A stretch of 64,000 nucleotides of DNA, taken from CBDFKU01 sp965248975 (GTDB taxonomy: Bacteria; Chloroflexota; Dehalococcoidia; Lucifugimonadales; JAGWBF01). The DNA lies in assembly GCA_965248975.1 (NCBI GenBank), contig CBDFKU010000010.1, positions 1-64,000 of the forward strand. The letters run 5' to 3'. Positions 24,387 through 33,114 of the stretch are shown one piece after another (the stretch's first letter is position 1; every line of letters begins with the position of its first letter). The position numbers and the translations under genes are program-made. A model generated the notes under the pieces. It was not told where the DNA came from, ran no database searches, and saw only the letters and a program-made list of their open reading frames with translations.

Positions 24387-24839
24387 ATGGAAGAAGAGCG
24401 GATCAGAAAGTCCAAAGTCCGGTCCTACAGCAGCGGCACGCCGGGTCGAGCGCTGTGCAACGCCCGCGACCAGCACTGGGTCGTTGACGGCTACATCCTC
24501 AACGTAGGTCCGGGGGAGGCCATGAGCGCCGGCGAAGCCTTCCTGTCGGGGCTGTCGGCCTGCGCCGTGAACATGGTGGAGCGCCTCGCCATCGAGAGCC
24601 AGATGCCCCTGGCCAGGACCGAAGTGACGGTCGAAGCCGTCCGGGACTACGACGCGGCTCCGATCCACCCCGATTTTTCCGTCTACCAGGACGTTCACCT
24701 GCTCTTCGAGTTCACCGGGATCGACGAAGACCAAGCCCACGAGCTGGTCCATACTTACGAACGCACCTGACCGCTGTACGGCTCGGTCGCCGTGGCGACC
24801 CCCAAGGTGTCCATTGACGTGGTGATCCTCTCCGGCTAG
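24387..24839 (+). CDS. OsmC-family thiol peroxidase, predicted selenoprotein (UGA at codon 128)
   Basis: OsmC/Ohr-family protein, which reduces organic hydroperoxides with two active cysteines. Conventional reading stops at TGA 24768-24770 after 127 aa. The same frame continues with PLYGSVAVATPKVSIDVV to a TAG at 24837, a typical OsmC C-terminus in which a Cys-Pro follows the last helix. The TGA stands exactly at that second active-site Cys; the first (C59, in SACAVNM) is present. A 6-bp hairpin GGTCGC/GCGACC with loop CGTG lies at 24785-24800, fitting a bacterial SECIS. I annotate 150 aa with Sec128. AGGAGG lies 6 nt before ATG. Alternative: a Cys-to-stop mutation or sequencing error (TGC to TGA). 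Confidence 0.8.
24785..24800 (+). promoter_or_regulatory. Candidate bacterial SECIS hairpin (OsmC)
   Basis: 6-bp stem GGTCGC/GCGACC with loop CGTG; the loop begins at base 24 counted from the T of TGA at 24768, and its second base is G followed by U. This fits the published bacterial SECIS description (apical loop about 16-37 nt from UGA, G in the first two loop positions). Confidence 0.65.
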
Positions 24840-24895
24840 GAAGAGCCCCCGACCCACGGAGCCGCTACCGAGAGCGTCCCTACTGGGAGTCGGCT

Positions 24896-26329
24896 CTAGC
24901 CGCCGTCCACTATGGCGGGTACGTGTCCCTTGCTAGGCGAAACCTGCTCGTAGGCGTGGGCTATCTGGAACATCAGCTCCTCTTCGAAGGGCCGGCAGAT
25001 GATCTGCAAGCCGATGGGGAGGCCCTCCTCCCCAAACCCGCAGGGGACGGTTATAGCGGGCAGGCCGTTAGCGTTGAAAGGAGCGGTGTTCCTGGAGATG
25101 ACCCGCACCCCGCCCCTCTCCCTGACGAACTCCTCGCCCCCCACGTTGACCATCGTAGCGTCCATGCGTAGGCCCGATATGGGGACGGTGGGCGTCACCA
25201 GGAAGTCCACGTCCTGCATTACCCGCGCGTAGTCCTGCTGGATAAGACGCAGCACCCTCAGGCACTTGGCGTAGTCCCGCGCCAGGAAAAACTGAGTCGT
25301 AAGATATCCCAAGAGTATGGCCGGGTTGTAGTCATTTCGCCCAGCCTTTATGTGGGGCTCGTGGCTGACGTAGTTGTCGGTCATGGCGGCCACCAGGTAC
25401 GCCCCCGAGTAGTTCATCATCGGGATGGAGACCTCCCGAGTTTCCACACCCATCCCCTCCAGGGCTTTGACGGCCTTTCGGATGGCGGCGTCGACCTCGG
25501 GATGCACCAGGTCGTAGAAGTACTCCTTGGGGATGCCCAGCTTCAGTCCCTTCAGGTCCTTCCCCAGTGAGGCTGTGTAGTCCGGCACCGGCACCGGTAC
25601 GGTGGTGGGATCGAGGGGGTCGTAGCCGGCGATGGTCTGCAGCACCAGGGCGCTGTCACGCACGGTGCGGGTCAGGGGACCGACGTGGTCCCCGTTAAAG
25701 TGGGTCGCCTGGAGGCCCCGTGAGCTGACTCGCCCGAATGTCTGCTTGAGGCCCACGACCCCGCAGAATCCTCCCGGCAGGCGCACCGATCCCCCGATGT
25801 CCGTTCCCAGGGAGGCGAAAGTGACGCGGGCGGCCACGTTGGCGCCACCCCCGCCGCTGGACCCGCCGGGGACGTAGTCGGTGTTCCAGGGATTGTGGAC
25901 CGCGCCGAAATAGGGATTGTTTGAGGTGGGCTCGGCGGCGAACTCCGCCAGGTTCTCCTTGCCCAGGACGATGGCGCCGGCCCTCTTGCAAAGGGCCAGG
26001 GCTTCTGCGTCCTCGTCGGGAACGAAGTCCTTTAAGATGCGCGACCCTGAACTAGTCGGGATGCCCGAGGTGGCCAGGTTGTCCTTTACCCCTATGGGGA
26101 TGCCGTGCAACGGGCCCTTGTACTCGCCCCTGGCCAGCGCCGCTTCCTCTTCCCTGGCGGCGGCCATGGCTTGGTCGGGCAGCATGGCGATGAAGGAGTT
26201 GATCGAAGGCTGGAGTCGCTGCGCCTGAGCGATGGCGGCCTCGGTCACCTCCACCGGGGAGACCTCCTTCGCCTTGATCTTCGGCGCCAGCTCCGAGATG
26301 GTCATCTTGATGAACTCGGTGTTTGCCAT
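24896..26329 (-). CDS. Amidase-signature family amidase
   Basis: 477 aa amidase with the Ser-cisSer-Lys triad elements: catalytic Lys in IGVKDNLAT, cis-Ser region in PGGSSGGGGANVA, and the nucleophile in LGTDIGGSVRLPGG. Hydrolyses an amide bond in the cytoplasm. ATG overlaps the stop of the small upstream gene (TAATG). Related to GatA and to AtzF/biuret-type amidases; absence of GatB here and the short partner favour a metabolic amidase. Confidence 0.9.
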   Translation of the reverse strand: MANTEFIKMTISELAPKIKAKEVSPVEVTEAAIAQAQRLQPSINSFIAMLPDQAMAAAREEEAALARGEYKGPLHGIPIGVKDNLATSGIPTSSGSRILKDFVPDEDAEALALCKRAGAIVLGKENLAEFAAEPTSNNPYFGAVHNPWNTDYVPGGSSGGGGANVAARVTFASLGTDIGGSVRLPGGFCGVVGLKQTFGRVSSRGLQATHFNGDHVGPLTRTVRDSALVLQTIAGYDPLDPTTVPVPVPDYTASLGKDLKGLKLGIPKEYFYDLVHPEVDAAIRKAVKALEGMGVETREVSIPMMNYSGAYLVAAMTDNYVSHEPHIKAGRNDYNPAILLGYLTTQFFLARDYAKCLRVLRLIQQDYARVMQDVDFLVTPTVPISGLRMDATMVNVGGEEFVRERGGVRVISRNTAPFNANGLPAITVPCGFGEEGLPIGLQIICRPFEEELMFQIAHAYEQVSPSKGHVPAIVDGG

Positions 26330-26523
26330 TACGGCTTAACCCCCTGCTTGGCCTGAATCACTCGGGCAGATACCACGTCGCCCAGCTCCAGATCACCCAT
26401 CATGGCCACGGCGTCGGCGTAGGCCTTCAAGCCCGCCTCGACGATATCCAACTCTTCTTCGGTCAGATCGAAGGAGTCGTAGTCCTTGATCATGGCACGG
26501 ATGGTCTCCCGCCTGATGTCCAA
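26329..26523 (-). CDS. Small GatC/AtzG-like amidase partner
   Basis: 64 aa acidic helical protein (MDIRRETIRAMIKDYDSFDL...). It overlaps the amidase start by one base (TAATG). Size, position and acidic helices resemble small subunits that cap amidase-signature enzymes (GatC, AtzG). I infer a stabilising partner. Sequence similarity alone is weak. Confidence 0.6.
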   Translation of the reverse strand: MDIRRETIRAMIKDYDSFDLTEEELDIVEAGLKAYADAVAMMGDLELGDVVSARVIQAKQGVKP

Positions 26524-26636
26524 CGCGTCACCTCCGGCATAGTGTCCCCTGGTTCAATGGAGTGTAATTCAGGCCCTGGAGGAAGTCAACGAAGGGCGCC
26601 TCGACACTCTTCTGAGGTAGTTTTTCCCCTTGAACG

Positions 26637-26682
26637 AAGGAGGAGGGGCCCTCACCCCTTCCATTGGGAGACGGGTGGCCCA
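26637..26682. repeat. Intergenic CCCTCACC/TGGGAGA repeat beside the IS
   Basis: GGAGGAGGGGCCCTCACCCC followed by TTCCATTGGGAGACGGGTGG; a member of the same repeat family as 11326-11425. The IS630 element inserted directly next to it at a TA. Confidence 0.5.
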
Positions 26683-27345
26683 CTAGTACTCAGTCAACCT
26701 GTGATTTGAAGGATATAGCCGATGGAGTTTCGCCCTAGCATCTTGGGTGTTGAAGCGCCAATGGATAGAGGCTCGGGCGGCGTTTCGCTCCCCCTCCAGG
26801 GCCTGAATTTCTCGGCGGAGGGCAGCCTCATCGGGGACACGCCTCCTCAGGCAAGATCGGGCCAGGACGCTGAACTCGATCTCCGCCATGTTGAGCCAAC
26901 TGCCGTGTTTGGGGGTGTGGTGGAACTCCAGCCGCTTTACGATACGCCGGGCCTCAGGGGCAGGAAAGGCCTCGTACAGGGAAGCCGGGCGATGAGTGTT
27001 CAGGTTATCCAGAACAACTCGCACCACCGGGGCCTCCGGGTAGGCCTCATCCACCAACCAACGCATCTGACGGGCGAAGTCCTGCTGGGTCCGCCGCTGG
27101 GTGATGGCCACGTGTCTCCAGCCCTGCAGCGGCTCGCAGGTCAGGAACAGGTTCCGGGTGCCCTCCCTTCGGTACTCGTAGTCCTGTCGCCGCGGCTGTC
27201 CCGGCTTCGCTGGGAGGGGCGGCCGTGGCTCGCTCAACAGCTGAGTCGAGGTCTCGTCAAAGCAGACCACCGGCCGCCGGGGGTCATAGGGCTCGGCATA
27301 CAGGTCCAGCACATCCTCCATGGCTGCCACAAAGTCGGCGCTCAC
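26683..27345 (-). CDS. IS630 transposase, DDE catalytic part (orfB)
   Basis: RNase H-fold DDE domain: first Asp in VVCFDETSTQ, second in VVRVVLDNLNTH, and Glu in HGSWLNMAEIEFS. Normally reached by -1 slippage from the upstream frame; the independent start (GTG at 27345) is only the point where the annotated frame opens. The TAG stop is formed by the flanking target TA, so it lies 3 nt outside the element. Confidence 0.9.
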   Translation of the reverse strand: MSADFVAAMEDVLDLYAEPYDPRRPVVCFDETSTQLLSEPRPPLPAKPGQPRRQDYEYRREGTRNLFLTCEPLQGWRHVAITQRRTQQDFARQMRWLVDEAYPEAPVVRVVLDNLNTHRPASLYEAFPAPEARRIVKRLEFHHTPKHGSWLNMAEIEFSVLARSCLRRRVPDEAALRREIQALEGERNAARASIHWRFNTQDARAKLHRLYPSNHRLTEY

Positions 27346-27908
27346 CTTAGGAATACACCATTCCTTTTTCTGCCACGGCTTAAGAACGTTTTTTTGAGCC
27401 GCTTGCGGATGCCTTCATGGGACATGGAGGGCACCAACCCTAGCTCTACCACTTTCCCGGCCAACAGCCGCAGGGTCCAGTGGTCGTGGCCCTCCGGCGC
27501 GGCGCTGCAGGCCAGGGCGATGAGGTGGGCCTCTCCCTTGTCGTCCAGCTTCCTCCGTGGCCTGGGCCTGGGCCTTTCCAGCAAAGCCCCCTTCATGCCC
27601 TCTTCAGCGAAACGCCGCTTGATGCGGAACACTGTGCCTACGGAGACGTCCAAGGCCTCAGACACCTTGGGAGCCTTCCAACCCTCATCGCTCTTTAGTA
27701 GAATCCTCGCCCGGGTCATCACACGAGCCCGGCTCTTCCCACTTCGAATCAATTGCTGGAGTTGTTCCCGGTCTTCCTGGTCCAAGCGCACCCTATACTT
27801 TTCCCGTCGTCCCATCACTGCCACCCCTTGGGTAGATTCTGTCTTCCCAAAGGGTAGCAACTTTGAGTGATTTCTTAAATAATTACCAACACCGAGTTGA
27901 CTGAGTAC
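26686..27908 (-). mobile_element. IS630-family insertion sequence
   Basis: Terminal inverted repeats GTACTCAGTCAAC (26686-26698) and GTTGACTGAGTAC (27896-27908) are identical over 13 nt and flanked by TA on both sides (26684-26685 and 27909-27910), the target duplication of IS630/Tc1. 1,223 bp. Two overlapping minus-strand frames encode one transposase by -1 frameshift. The outer CTAG context is also shared. The element appears complete and perhaps active. Confidence 0.92.
27342..27860 (-). CDS. IS630 transposase, DNA-binding part (orfA)
   Basis: N-terminal helix-turn-helix region of about 115 residues with KVSEALDVSVGTVFRIKRRF, then a second HTH (MSHEGIRKRLKK). At the A7 run the zero frame gives LKKTF and soon stops; a -1 shift gives LKKNVLKPWQKKEWC, the expected family sequence, and joins the DDE frame. 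A start at 27815 (MGRREKYRV) is more likely than the longer frame start at 27860. Confidence 0.88.
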   Translation of the reverse strand: MLPFGKTESTQGVAVMGRREKYRVRLDQEDREQLQQLIRSGKSRARVMTRARILLKSDEGWKAPKVSEALDVSVGTVFRIKRRFAEEGMKGALLERPRPRPRRKLDDKGEAHLIALACSAAPEGHDHWTLRLLAGKVVELGLVPSMSHEGIRKRLKKTFLSRGRKRNGVFLR

Positions 27909-27929
27909 TAGCTAGGTGAAAGGTGGGTA

Positions 27930-27958
27930 TTGCCACCTCCCCTCCGATGGGGTATTTT
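27930..27958 (+). promoter_or_regulatory. Predicted promoter of the tandem MDR dehydrogenases
   Basis: TTGCCA (27930-27935), 17 nt spacer, TATTTT (27953-27958), just outside the IS right end and 57 nt before the 28015 start. The IS may therefore have landed just upstream of this promoter. Confidence 0.4.
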
Positions 27959-28014
27959 GTACGGGTACCCCGCCGCCCAATGTAGGCGGACTTCGCACGG
28001 AGGTGAGCGCAGTC

Positions 28015-28995
28015 ATGAAGGCCGCCCAACTGATGGGTCCTAAAAGGTTTGAGTTCGTGGATGTCCCGATGCCCACTCCCGAAGAGGGCGAGTGTCTCAT
28101 CAAGCTGGAGCAGCTCTCGATATGCGGCAGCGACATCAGGCACGGCTACGGCCCCCTTTATCCCGAGGAGGACTACCCGCTTCCGGCCGGCAGGCCCTGC
28201 CACGAATGCGCCGGGGTGGTGGTAGAGAGCCGCACAGACGAGTTCCGCGAGGGGCAGCGGGTCATCGTCCTACCCGTGGGCTATGGCGGCGGCATGATGG
28301 AGTACATGACATCCGCACCGTCGAGGATGGCGGCCCTCCCGGACCACGGTGACCTGGCGGAGTGGGTGATGTGCCAGCCTTCAGGGACGGTCCTCTACTC
28401 CTGCCAGAGGATGGGCAACGTCCTGGGGAAGAGCGTTCTTATCGTGGGCCAGGGCGCCATAGGCCTATCGTTCACCATGATAACGTCGCGGCAGGGTGCC
28501 AGGCACGTGATCGCCGTGGACCCGCTGGACTACCGCCTGGAGTACTCCCGGGAGTTCGGCGCGACCCACACCGTCAATCCCGACAAGCAGGACGTCGCCC
28601 AGGTGGTGGAAGAGCTGACTCGTGGGGAGGGCGCCGACATCACCGTGGAGGCGGCCGGCTACCCCGAGACGCTGGACACGGCCCTGCGCAACGTCCGACC
28701 CTACGGCACGATGATCATTTTCGGCAACCAGAGCGACGACGTGATTCCAGTCAACACCAGCCTGTGGTTCAGCCGGACTCCCACCATCATCCCCACCGTC
28801 GGCGGACGTAGCGCCGATCCCATCAGCCACATAAAGGAGATCATCGCGTTGAAGGACCGTGGTTGGGCCGACCCCGGCAAGATGGTGACCCACCGCTTGA
28901 AATTCAACCCGGAGGACGTGAACCAGGCCTACGAAATGTACGAGCAGCGCGAGGACAACATCGTCAAAGTGGTGATGAACCTTGCAGGAGATTAG
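28015..28995 (+). CDS. MDR (zinc-type alcohol dehydrogenase) oxidoreductase, copy 1
   Basis: 326 aa medium-chain dehydrogenase. Catalytic-zinc type motif CGSDIRHGYG near residue 40 and GRPCHECAGVV; cofactor motif VGQGAIGLSF near residue 145. The four-Cys structural-zinc loop is absent. ATG at 28015 has GGAGG 12 nt upstream; the longer frame from 27916 starts next to the IS. Tandem with a close copy at 29023: the first 100 residues of the two are nearly identical. NAD(P)-dependent alcohol or polyol oxidation is likely. Confidence 0.88.
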   Translation: MKAAQLMGPKRFEFVDVPMPTPEEGECLIKLEQLSICGSDIRHGYGPLYPEEDYPLPAGRPCHECAGVVVESRTDEFREGQRVIVLPVGYGGGMMEYMTSAPSRMAALPDHGDLAEWVMCQPSGTVLYSCQRMGNVLGKSVLIVGQGAIGLSFTMITSRQGARHVIAVDPLDYRLEYSREFGATHTVNPDKQDVAQVVEELTRGEGADITVEAAGYPETLDTALRNVRPYGTMIIFGNQSDDVIPVNTSLWFSRTPTIIPTVGGRSADPISHIKEIIALKDRGWADPGKMVTHRLKFNPEDVNQAYEMYEQREDNIVKVVMNLAGD

Positions 28996-29022
28996 GTAGA
29001 GTCCGGCCGAGGAGGATAGATG

Positions 29023-30000
29023 ATGAAGGCGGCCCAGCTCATGGGTCCCAAGAGGTTCGAGTTCGTGGACGTTCCGATGCCTACTCCTGAAGAGGGGGAG
29101 TGCCTCATCAAGCTGGAGCAGGTGTCCATCTGCGGCAGCGACATCAGGCACGGCTACGGTCCTGTCTACCCCGAGGAGGACTACCCCCTGGCCGTGGGCA
29201 AGCCGTGCCACGAGTGTGCTGGGGTGGTCGTCGAGAGCCGTACCGACGAGTTCAAGCAGGGCCAGCGGGTGATATTCCTGCCCAGGGACGAGACCGGCGG
29301 GCTGGTGGAGTACGCGACGTCGGTGCCCGGCCGTATGGCCGTCCTGCCCGACCACGGGGACCTGAGCGAGTGGGTCATGTGCCAGCCATCTGGCACCGTG
29401 CTCTACTCATGCCAGCAGATGGGAACGGTGCTGGGCAAGGATGTGCTGATCGTAGGCCAGGGGGCCATAGGCCTGTCGTTCACCATGATCACCGCCATGC
29501 AGGGGGCCAGGCAGGTGATCGCCGTGGACCTGCTGGATTACCGCCTGGAGTACTCCCGGAAGTTCGGGGCCACCCACACCGTCAACCCCGACAAACAGGA
29601 CCTCAAGGCGGTGGTGGACGAGCTCACCGGTGGCATCGGAGCGGACATCACGGTGGAGGCCGGTGGGTACCCCGAGACCTTCGACACGGCCCTTCGAATG
29701 GTGCGGGACTTCGGAAAGGTGATACTGTTCGGCATCCCCAGCGACTACTTGTCCCCCGTCGATACCAGCATACTGTTCAACAAGCAGCCCCGGATAATCC
29801 CCACAACTGGCGCCAGAAGTGCCGATCCCATCGGCCACATAAAGACCATCGTCGCCTTGAAGGAGAGGGGTTGGGCGGACCCTGCCAGGCTGGTGACTCA
29901 TCGGTTGGGCTTCAACCCCGCCGACGTGAACCGCGCCTACGAAATGTACGAACAGCACCAGGACGGCATTATCAAAGTGGTTATGGGGATGTCGGGCTAG
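29023..30000 (+). CDS. MDR (zinc-type alcohol dehydrogenase) oxidoreductase, copy 2
   Basis: 325 aa, nearly identical in the N-terminal 100 residues to the preceding gene (KRFEFVDVPMPTPEEGECL in both), diverging more in the region after residue 85 (FLPRDETGG versus VLPVGYGGG) and around residues 225-250. A recent tandem duplication with probable substrate divergence. Two ATGs are adjacent (29020, 29023); the second has the better 7 nt spacing from AGGAGG. Its stop overlaps the convergent sugar transferase stop by 4 nt. Confidence 0.88.
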   Translation: MKAAQLMGPKRFEFVDVPMPTPEEGECLIKLEQVSICGSDIRHGYGPVYPEEDYPLAVGKPCHECAGVVVESRTDEFKQGQRVIFLPRDETGGLVEYATSVPGRMAVLPDHGDLSEWVMCQPSGTVLYSCQQMGTVLGKDVLIVGQGAIGLSFTMITAMQGARQVIAVDLLDYRLEYSRKFGATHTVNPDKQDLKAVVDELTGGIGADITVEAGGYPETFDTALRMVRDFGKVILFGIPSDYLSPVDTSILFNKQPRIIPTTGARSADPIGHIKTIVALKERGWADPARLVTHRLGFNPADVNRAYEMYEQHQDGIIKVVMGMSG

Positions 30001-30731
30001 AGCTTGCTCCCCTTGGCCTCCCAGCGTGCCCTGACGGTGATCCAGAGGGACAGCAGTATCAGCCGCATGTCCAGCCGGAGGCTCTGGCTGCCGGCATAGA
30101 TGGCGTCGAAGGCATACTTCTGATGGCGGGGTATGTCCATGGGTGCGAAGATCTGGGAGATGCCCGTGAGGCCCGGCCGTAGCTTTGACCGGGCCTCGAA
30201 GCCGGGGATGGCCTCGTCGGGCAGATCACCTTCCTCCTGGACCTGGACCTCGTCGATGGGCAACGCCCTTGGGCCGACCCAACTCATATCTCCCTTGGCT
30301 ATGTTCAGTAGCTGGGGCATCTCGTCCAGGCTGGTCGCCCGCAATAGACGACCGATCCTGGTTATGCGAGGGTCGTTCTCCTGGGCCTGGATGTTGCCGA
30401 ACCTCTCCACCGCGTTGGGGACCATGGTCCTGAACTTGAATACCCGGACCGTTCCCTTGTCCTTGCCCCACCTGTCCTGGGTGAAAAATATCGGGCCCCG
30501 GTCCTCCAGCTTGATGGCGATGCTGAAAACCAGCCACATGGGAGAGGCGATCAGCAGGCCCACCGCGGCTACCAGGATATCGAAGGGCCTCTTGAACAGG
30601 TAGGCTTTGCCTTCCACCGACGACAGGTCCTGGCTCTGGCCGCCTTTACCGTAGACCCAGTCTGGTATAAGATCGCCACCATCAACCGCCGTTTGCGGCA
30701 TCTGTCCGGGCTCCGCGCTCTTCTCTGTCAT
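29997..30731 (-). CDS. Bacterial sugar transferase (polyprenyl-phosphate sugar-1-P transferase)
   Basis: 244 aa. A ~45-residue cytoplasmic N-terminus is followed by one membrane segment (DILVAAVGLLIASPMWLVF, residues ~51-69) and the catalytic domain with VRVFKFRTM, RATSLDEMPQLLNI and LRPGLTGISQI. This is the WcaJ/PglC-type family that starts glycan assembly on undecaprenyl phosphate at the inner membrane face. Heads the exopolysaccharide region together with the nucleotide-sugar genes upstream. Confidence 0.92.
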   Translation of the reverse strand: MTEKSAEPGQMPQTAVDGGDLIPDWVYGKGGQSQDLSSVEGKAYLFKRPFDILVAAVGLLIASPMWLVFSIAIKLEDRGPIFFTQDRWGKDKGTVRVFKFRTMVPNAVERFGNIQAQENDPRITRIGRLLRATSLDEMPQLLNIAKGDMSWVGPRALPIDEVQVQEEGDLPDEAIPGFEARSKLRPGLTGISQIFAPMDIPRHQKYAFDAIYAGSQSLRLDMRLILLSLWITVRARWEAKGSKL

Positions 30732-30787
30732 TTCCCATTCCTTACCTAACGCCGGACAAGCCCGGCTGAGGACTATGGCCTCTTATA

Positions 30788-32137
30788 TCAGAGCCGTACG
30801 ACGGTCGGGCTGGGACCCAGCTGCCTGGTTGCGTCCCTGGTATCGATGACCAGCCGGCTGTGTCGCACTACCGAACCTATGTCGTAAAGGCCGTGGTTCA
30901 CGAGGATGATTGCCGCGTCGTGCTCTCGCAGCTCCGTCTCGCTCAGCTCCACGCTCTTTAGGTTGCGGCCGCCTATGGTTACCTCGGGGACGTGGGGGTC
31001 GCTGTATACGATCAGAGCTCCTTTGTCGGATAGCAACTCTGCCACTCGCAGTGCCGGTGAGTTGCGGGTGTCTCCTATGTCCTTCTTGAAGGTAACTCCC
31101 AGGAGGAGGAGCCTTGCGCCCTTGGCAGGCTTGCCCATACCTCCGAGGACGTCCACGATTCGGGACACGGCGTAGTAGGGCATGTTGTCGTTGGTCCTGG
31201 CGGCCAGCTCGATGAAGTTGACGTAGGAGTCGTATTCCTTGGCCTTCCAGGAAAGGTAGAAGGGGTCCACGGGTATGCAGTGGCCGCCGACGCCGATGCC
31301 GGGGTAAAAGGGCATATAGCCGAAGGGCTTGGTGGCGGCGGCGTTGATGACCTCCCATATGTCTATCCCCATCCTGTGGCAGGATTCCGAGAGCTCGTTG
31401 ACCAGGGCAATGTTGACGCTCCGAAAGATGTTCTCCAACAGCTTGGTCATCTCGGCCACCTTGGGCGAGCCCACCTGGATGACCTGCTCGACGAAGGTGG
31501 AGAAGAAGTCTGCCGCCACCTCACTGCACCTCGGAGTGACCCCTCCGACCACTTTGGGGATGTTGCTGATGGCGAACTCCTGGTTGCCGGGGTCGATGCG
31601 TTCCGGCGAGAAGGCCAGGTAGAAGTCCTTTCCTACTTGGCGGCTACCGTCTTTCTCAAGTTGCGGCAGCACCAGCTCCTCCGTCGTCCCAGGGTAGGTC
31701 GTGCTCTGGAGGACTACCAGCTGCTCGCCACGCATGTGCTGGGCCATCGTACCCACGGCATCACGTAGAGGTCCCAACTCGGGTTCTTTGTGGGAGTTAA
31801 CCGGTGTAGGGACGCAGATGACGATGACATCCACGTCCTCGACGGCCGCGTAGTCGGTGGTGGCGGTGACCCGCTGCGACCCCACAAGGGGGGCCAGGAC
31901 GTCGCTGCCGACATCTTCAACGTGGCTGCGTCCAGCGTTTATCTGGTCCACACGGCCCCGGTCGATGTCGATTCCCGTGACGTCGAATCCGGCGGTGGTG
32001 GCGGCGACGGCCGTGGGCAGGCCCACGTAACCCAGCCCCACTACTCCCACCCGTGCAGTGCGCCGGGCGATCTTATCGCTCAAGGAGGCCACGGGTTGGT
32101 CGGTGATTGTCCTGGGCGACTTCCTCGCAGGACTCAT
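30788..32137 (-). CDS. Nucleotide-sugar (UDP-glucose/UDP-ManNAc type) dehydrogenase
   Basis: 449 aa with the N-terminal Rossmann motif VGLGYVGLPTAV, NAD-binding VPTPVNSHKEP, the SPERIDPGN segment and the catalytic Cys in GIGVGGHCIPVDP. It oxidises a UDP-sugar twice to the uronic acid. The SPERIDPG and GHCIPVDP forms suggest the WecC/UDP-N-acetyl-hexosamine branch, not certain. ATG overlaps the stop of the upstream epimerase (ATGA). Confidence 0.93.
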   Translation of the reverse strand: MSPARKSPRTITDQPVASLSDKIARRTARVGVVGLGYVGLPTAVAATTAGFDVTGIDIDRGRVDQINAGRSHVEDVGSDVLAPLVGSQRVTATTDYAAVEDVDVIVICVPTPVNSHKEPELGPLRDAVGTMAQHMRGEQLVVLQSTTYPGTTEELVLPQLEKDGSRQVGKDFYLAFSPERIDPGNQEFAISNIPKVVGGVTPRCSEVAADFFSTFVEQVIQVGSPKVAEMTKLLENIFRSVNIALVNELSESCHRMGIDIWEVINAAATKPFGYMPFYPGIGVGGHCIPVDPFYLSWKAKEYDSYVNFIELAARTNDNMPYYAVSRIVDVLGGMGKPAKGARLLLLGVTFKKDIGDTRNSPALRVAELLSDKGALIVYSDPHVPEVTIGGRNLKSVELSETELREHDAAIILVNHGLYDIGSVVRHSRLVIDTRDATRQLGPSPTVVRL

Positions 32138-33114
32138 CCCGAGACCCCGACGTCGTGCCTTACGGAATCGGCGATTTCCCTGACCACCAGAGCCAGGTCG
32201 GTGTTGGGCCGATAGTCGATGTACCGCTGGATTTTGGATATATCGGGGAGGCGCCGGGAGGTCTCCTCGAAATCGGGTCCGAACACCTGGGAGAAAGGCG
32301 TATGGACGATCTCGGAAGCGCTGCCCACCATGTCCCGAACCAGCCGGGCCAGGTCGTTGATGGTGGTCTCCCTGACGTTGCCCACGTTGAACACCTGGCC
32401 TTCGGCGTCCGCGACTATGGAGATATCCGCGACTGCTCTTACTACGTCCTTCACGTGGGTGAAGCTCCGCATCTGCTCCCCGTCCCCGTAGACGGTGATA
32501 GGTTCTCCGTTCAGGGCCTGGGAGACGAAGCGGGGCATGACCATGCCGTAGCGGCCGGTCTGCCCCGGTCCGACGGTGTTGAAGAATCGAAGGACCACCA
32601 CCGGGAGGCCCTTCTCGCGGTTGTAGGCCAGGGCTAGGAACTCATCCAGGGTCTTGGTGCAGGAGTACCCCCATCGGCTGACGGAAGTGGGGCCCAGCAC
32701 GGCATCGTCGTCTTCGTGGAAGGGGACCTTGGCCAGCTTGCCATACACCTCGGAGCTGGAGGCCAGGATCACCTTCGTCTTGTCGTGGGCCTCGGCCATC
32801 CTGAGCACGTTCTCGGTGCCCCGAGAGTTGGTCTCCAGCGCGGCGACGGGATGCTCCAGCACGTATCGTACGCCGACGGCTGCCGCCAAATGATAGACCA
32901 CGTCCGCCTTCTCGATCAGCGGCGATAGACAAGAGGGCTCCAGTATGGACCCCTCTACGAAGCGGAAGTCGGCCCGGTCCTCCAGCCCAGCCAGGTTGGA
33001 CCGCGTTCCGGTGGAAAGGTCGTCCAGAACCGTAACTTCGTAGCCACGGTCTAGCAGCTCCCGAGCCAGGTGCGAGCCGATGAAGCCTGCTCCACCGGTG
33101 ATCAGCGCTCTCAA
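32134..33114 (-). CDS. NAD-dependent epimerase/dehydratase (nucleotide-sugar)
   Basis: 326 aa extended SDR: TGGAGFIGSHLA at the N-terminus, catalytic Tyr/Lys in YSCTK, RFFNTVGPGQ, and substrate-binding ITVYGDGEQMRSF. UDP-glucose 4-epimerase or a UDP-uronate epimerase/decarboxylase are possible. TTG start at 33114 with GGGAGGGA 4 nt upstream. Translationally coupled to the downstream dehydrogenase. Confidence 0.9.
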   Translation of the reverse strand: MRALITGGAGFIGSHLARELLDRGYEVTVLDDLSTGTRSNLAGLEDRADFRFVEGSILEPSCLSPLIEKADVVYHLAAAVGVRYVLEHPVAALETNSRGTENVLRMAEAHDKTKVILASSSEVYGKLAKVPFHEDDDAVLGPTSVSRWGYSCTKTLDEFLALAYNREKGLPVVVLRFFNTVGPGQTGRYGMVMPRFVSQALNGEPITVYGDGEQMRSFTHVKDVVRAVADISIVADAEGQVFNVGNVRETTINDLARLVRDMVGSASEIVHTPFSQVFGPDFEETSRRLPDISKIQRYIDYRPNTDLALVVREIADSVRHDVGVSG

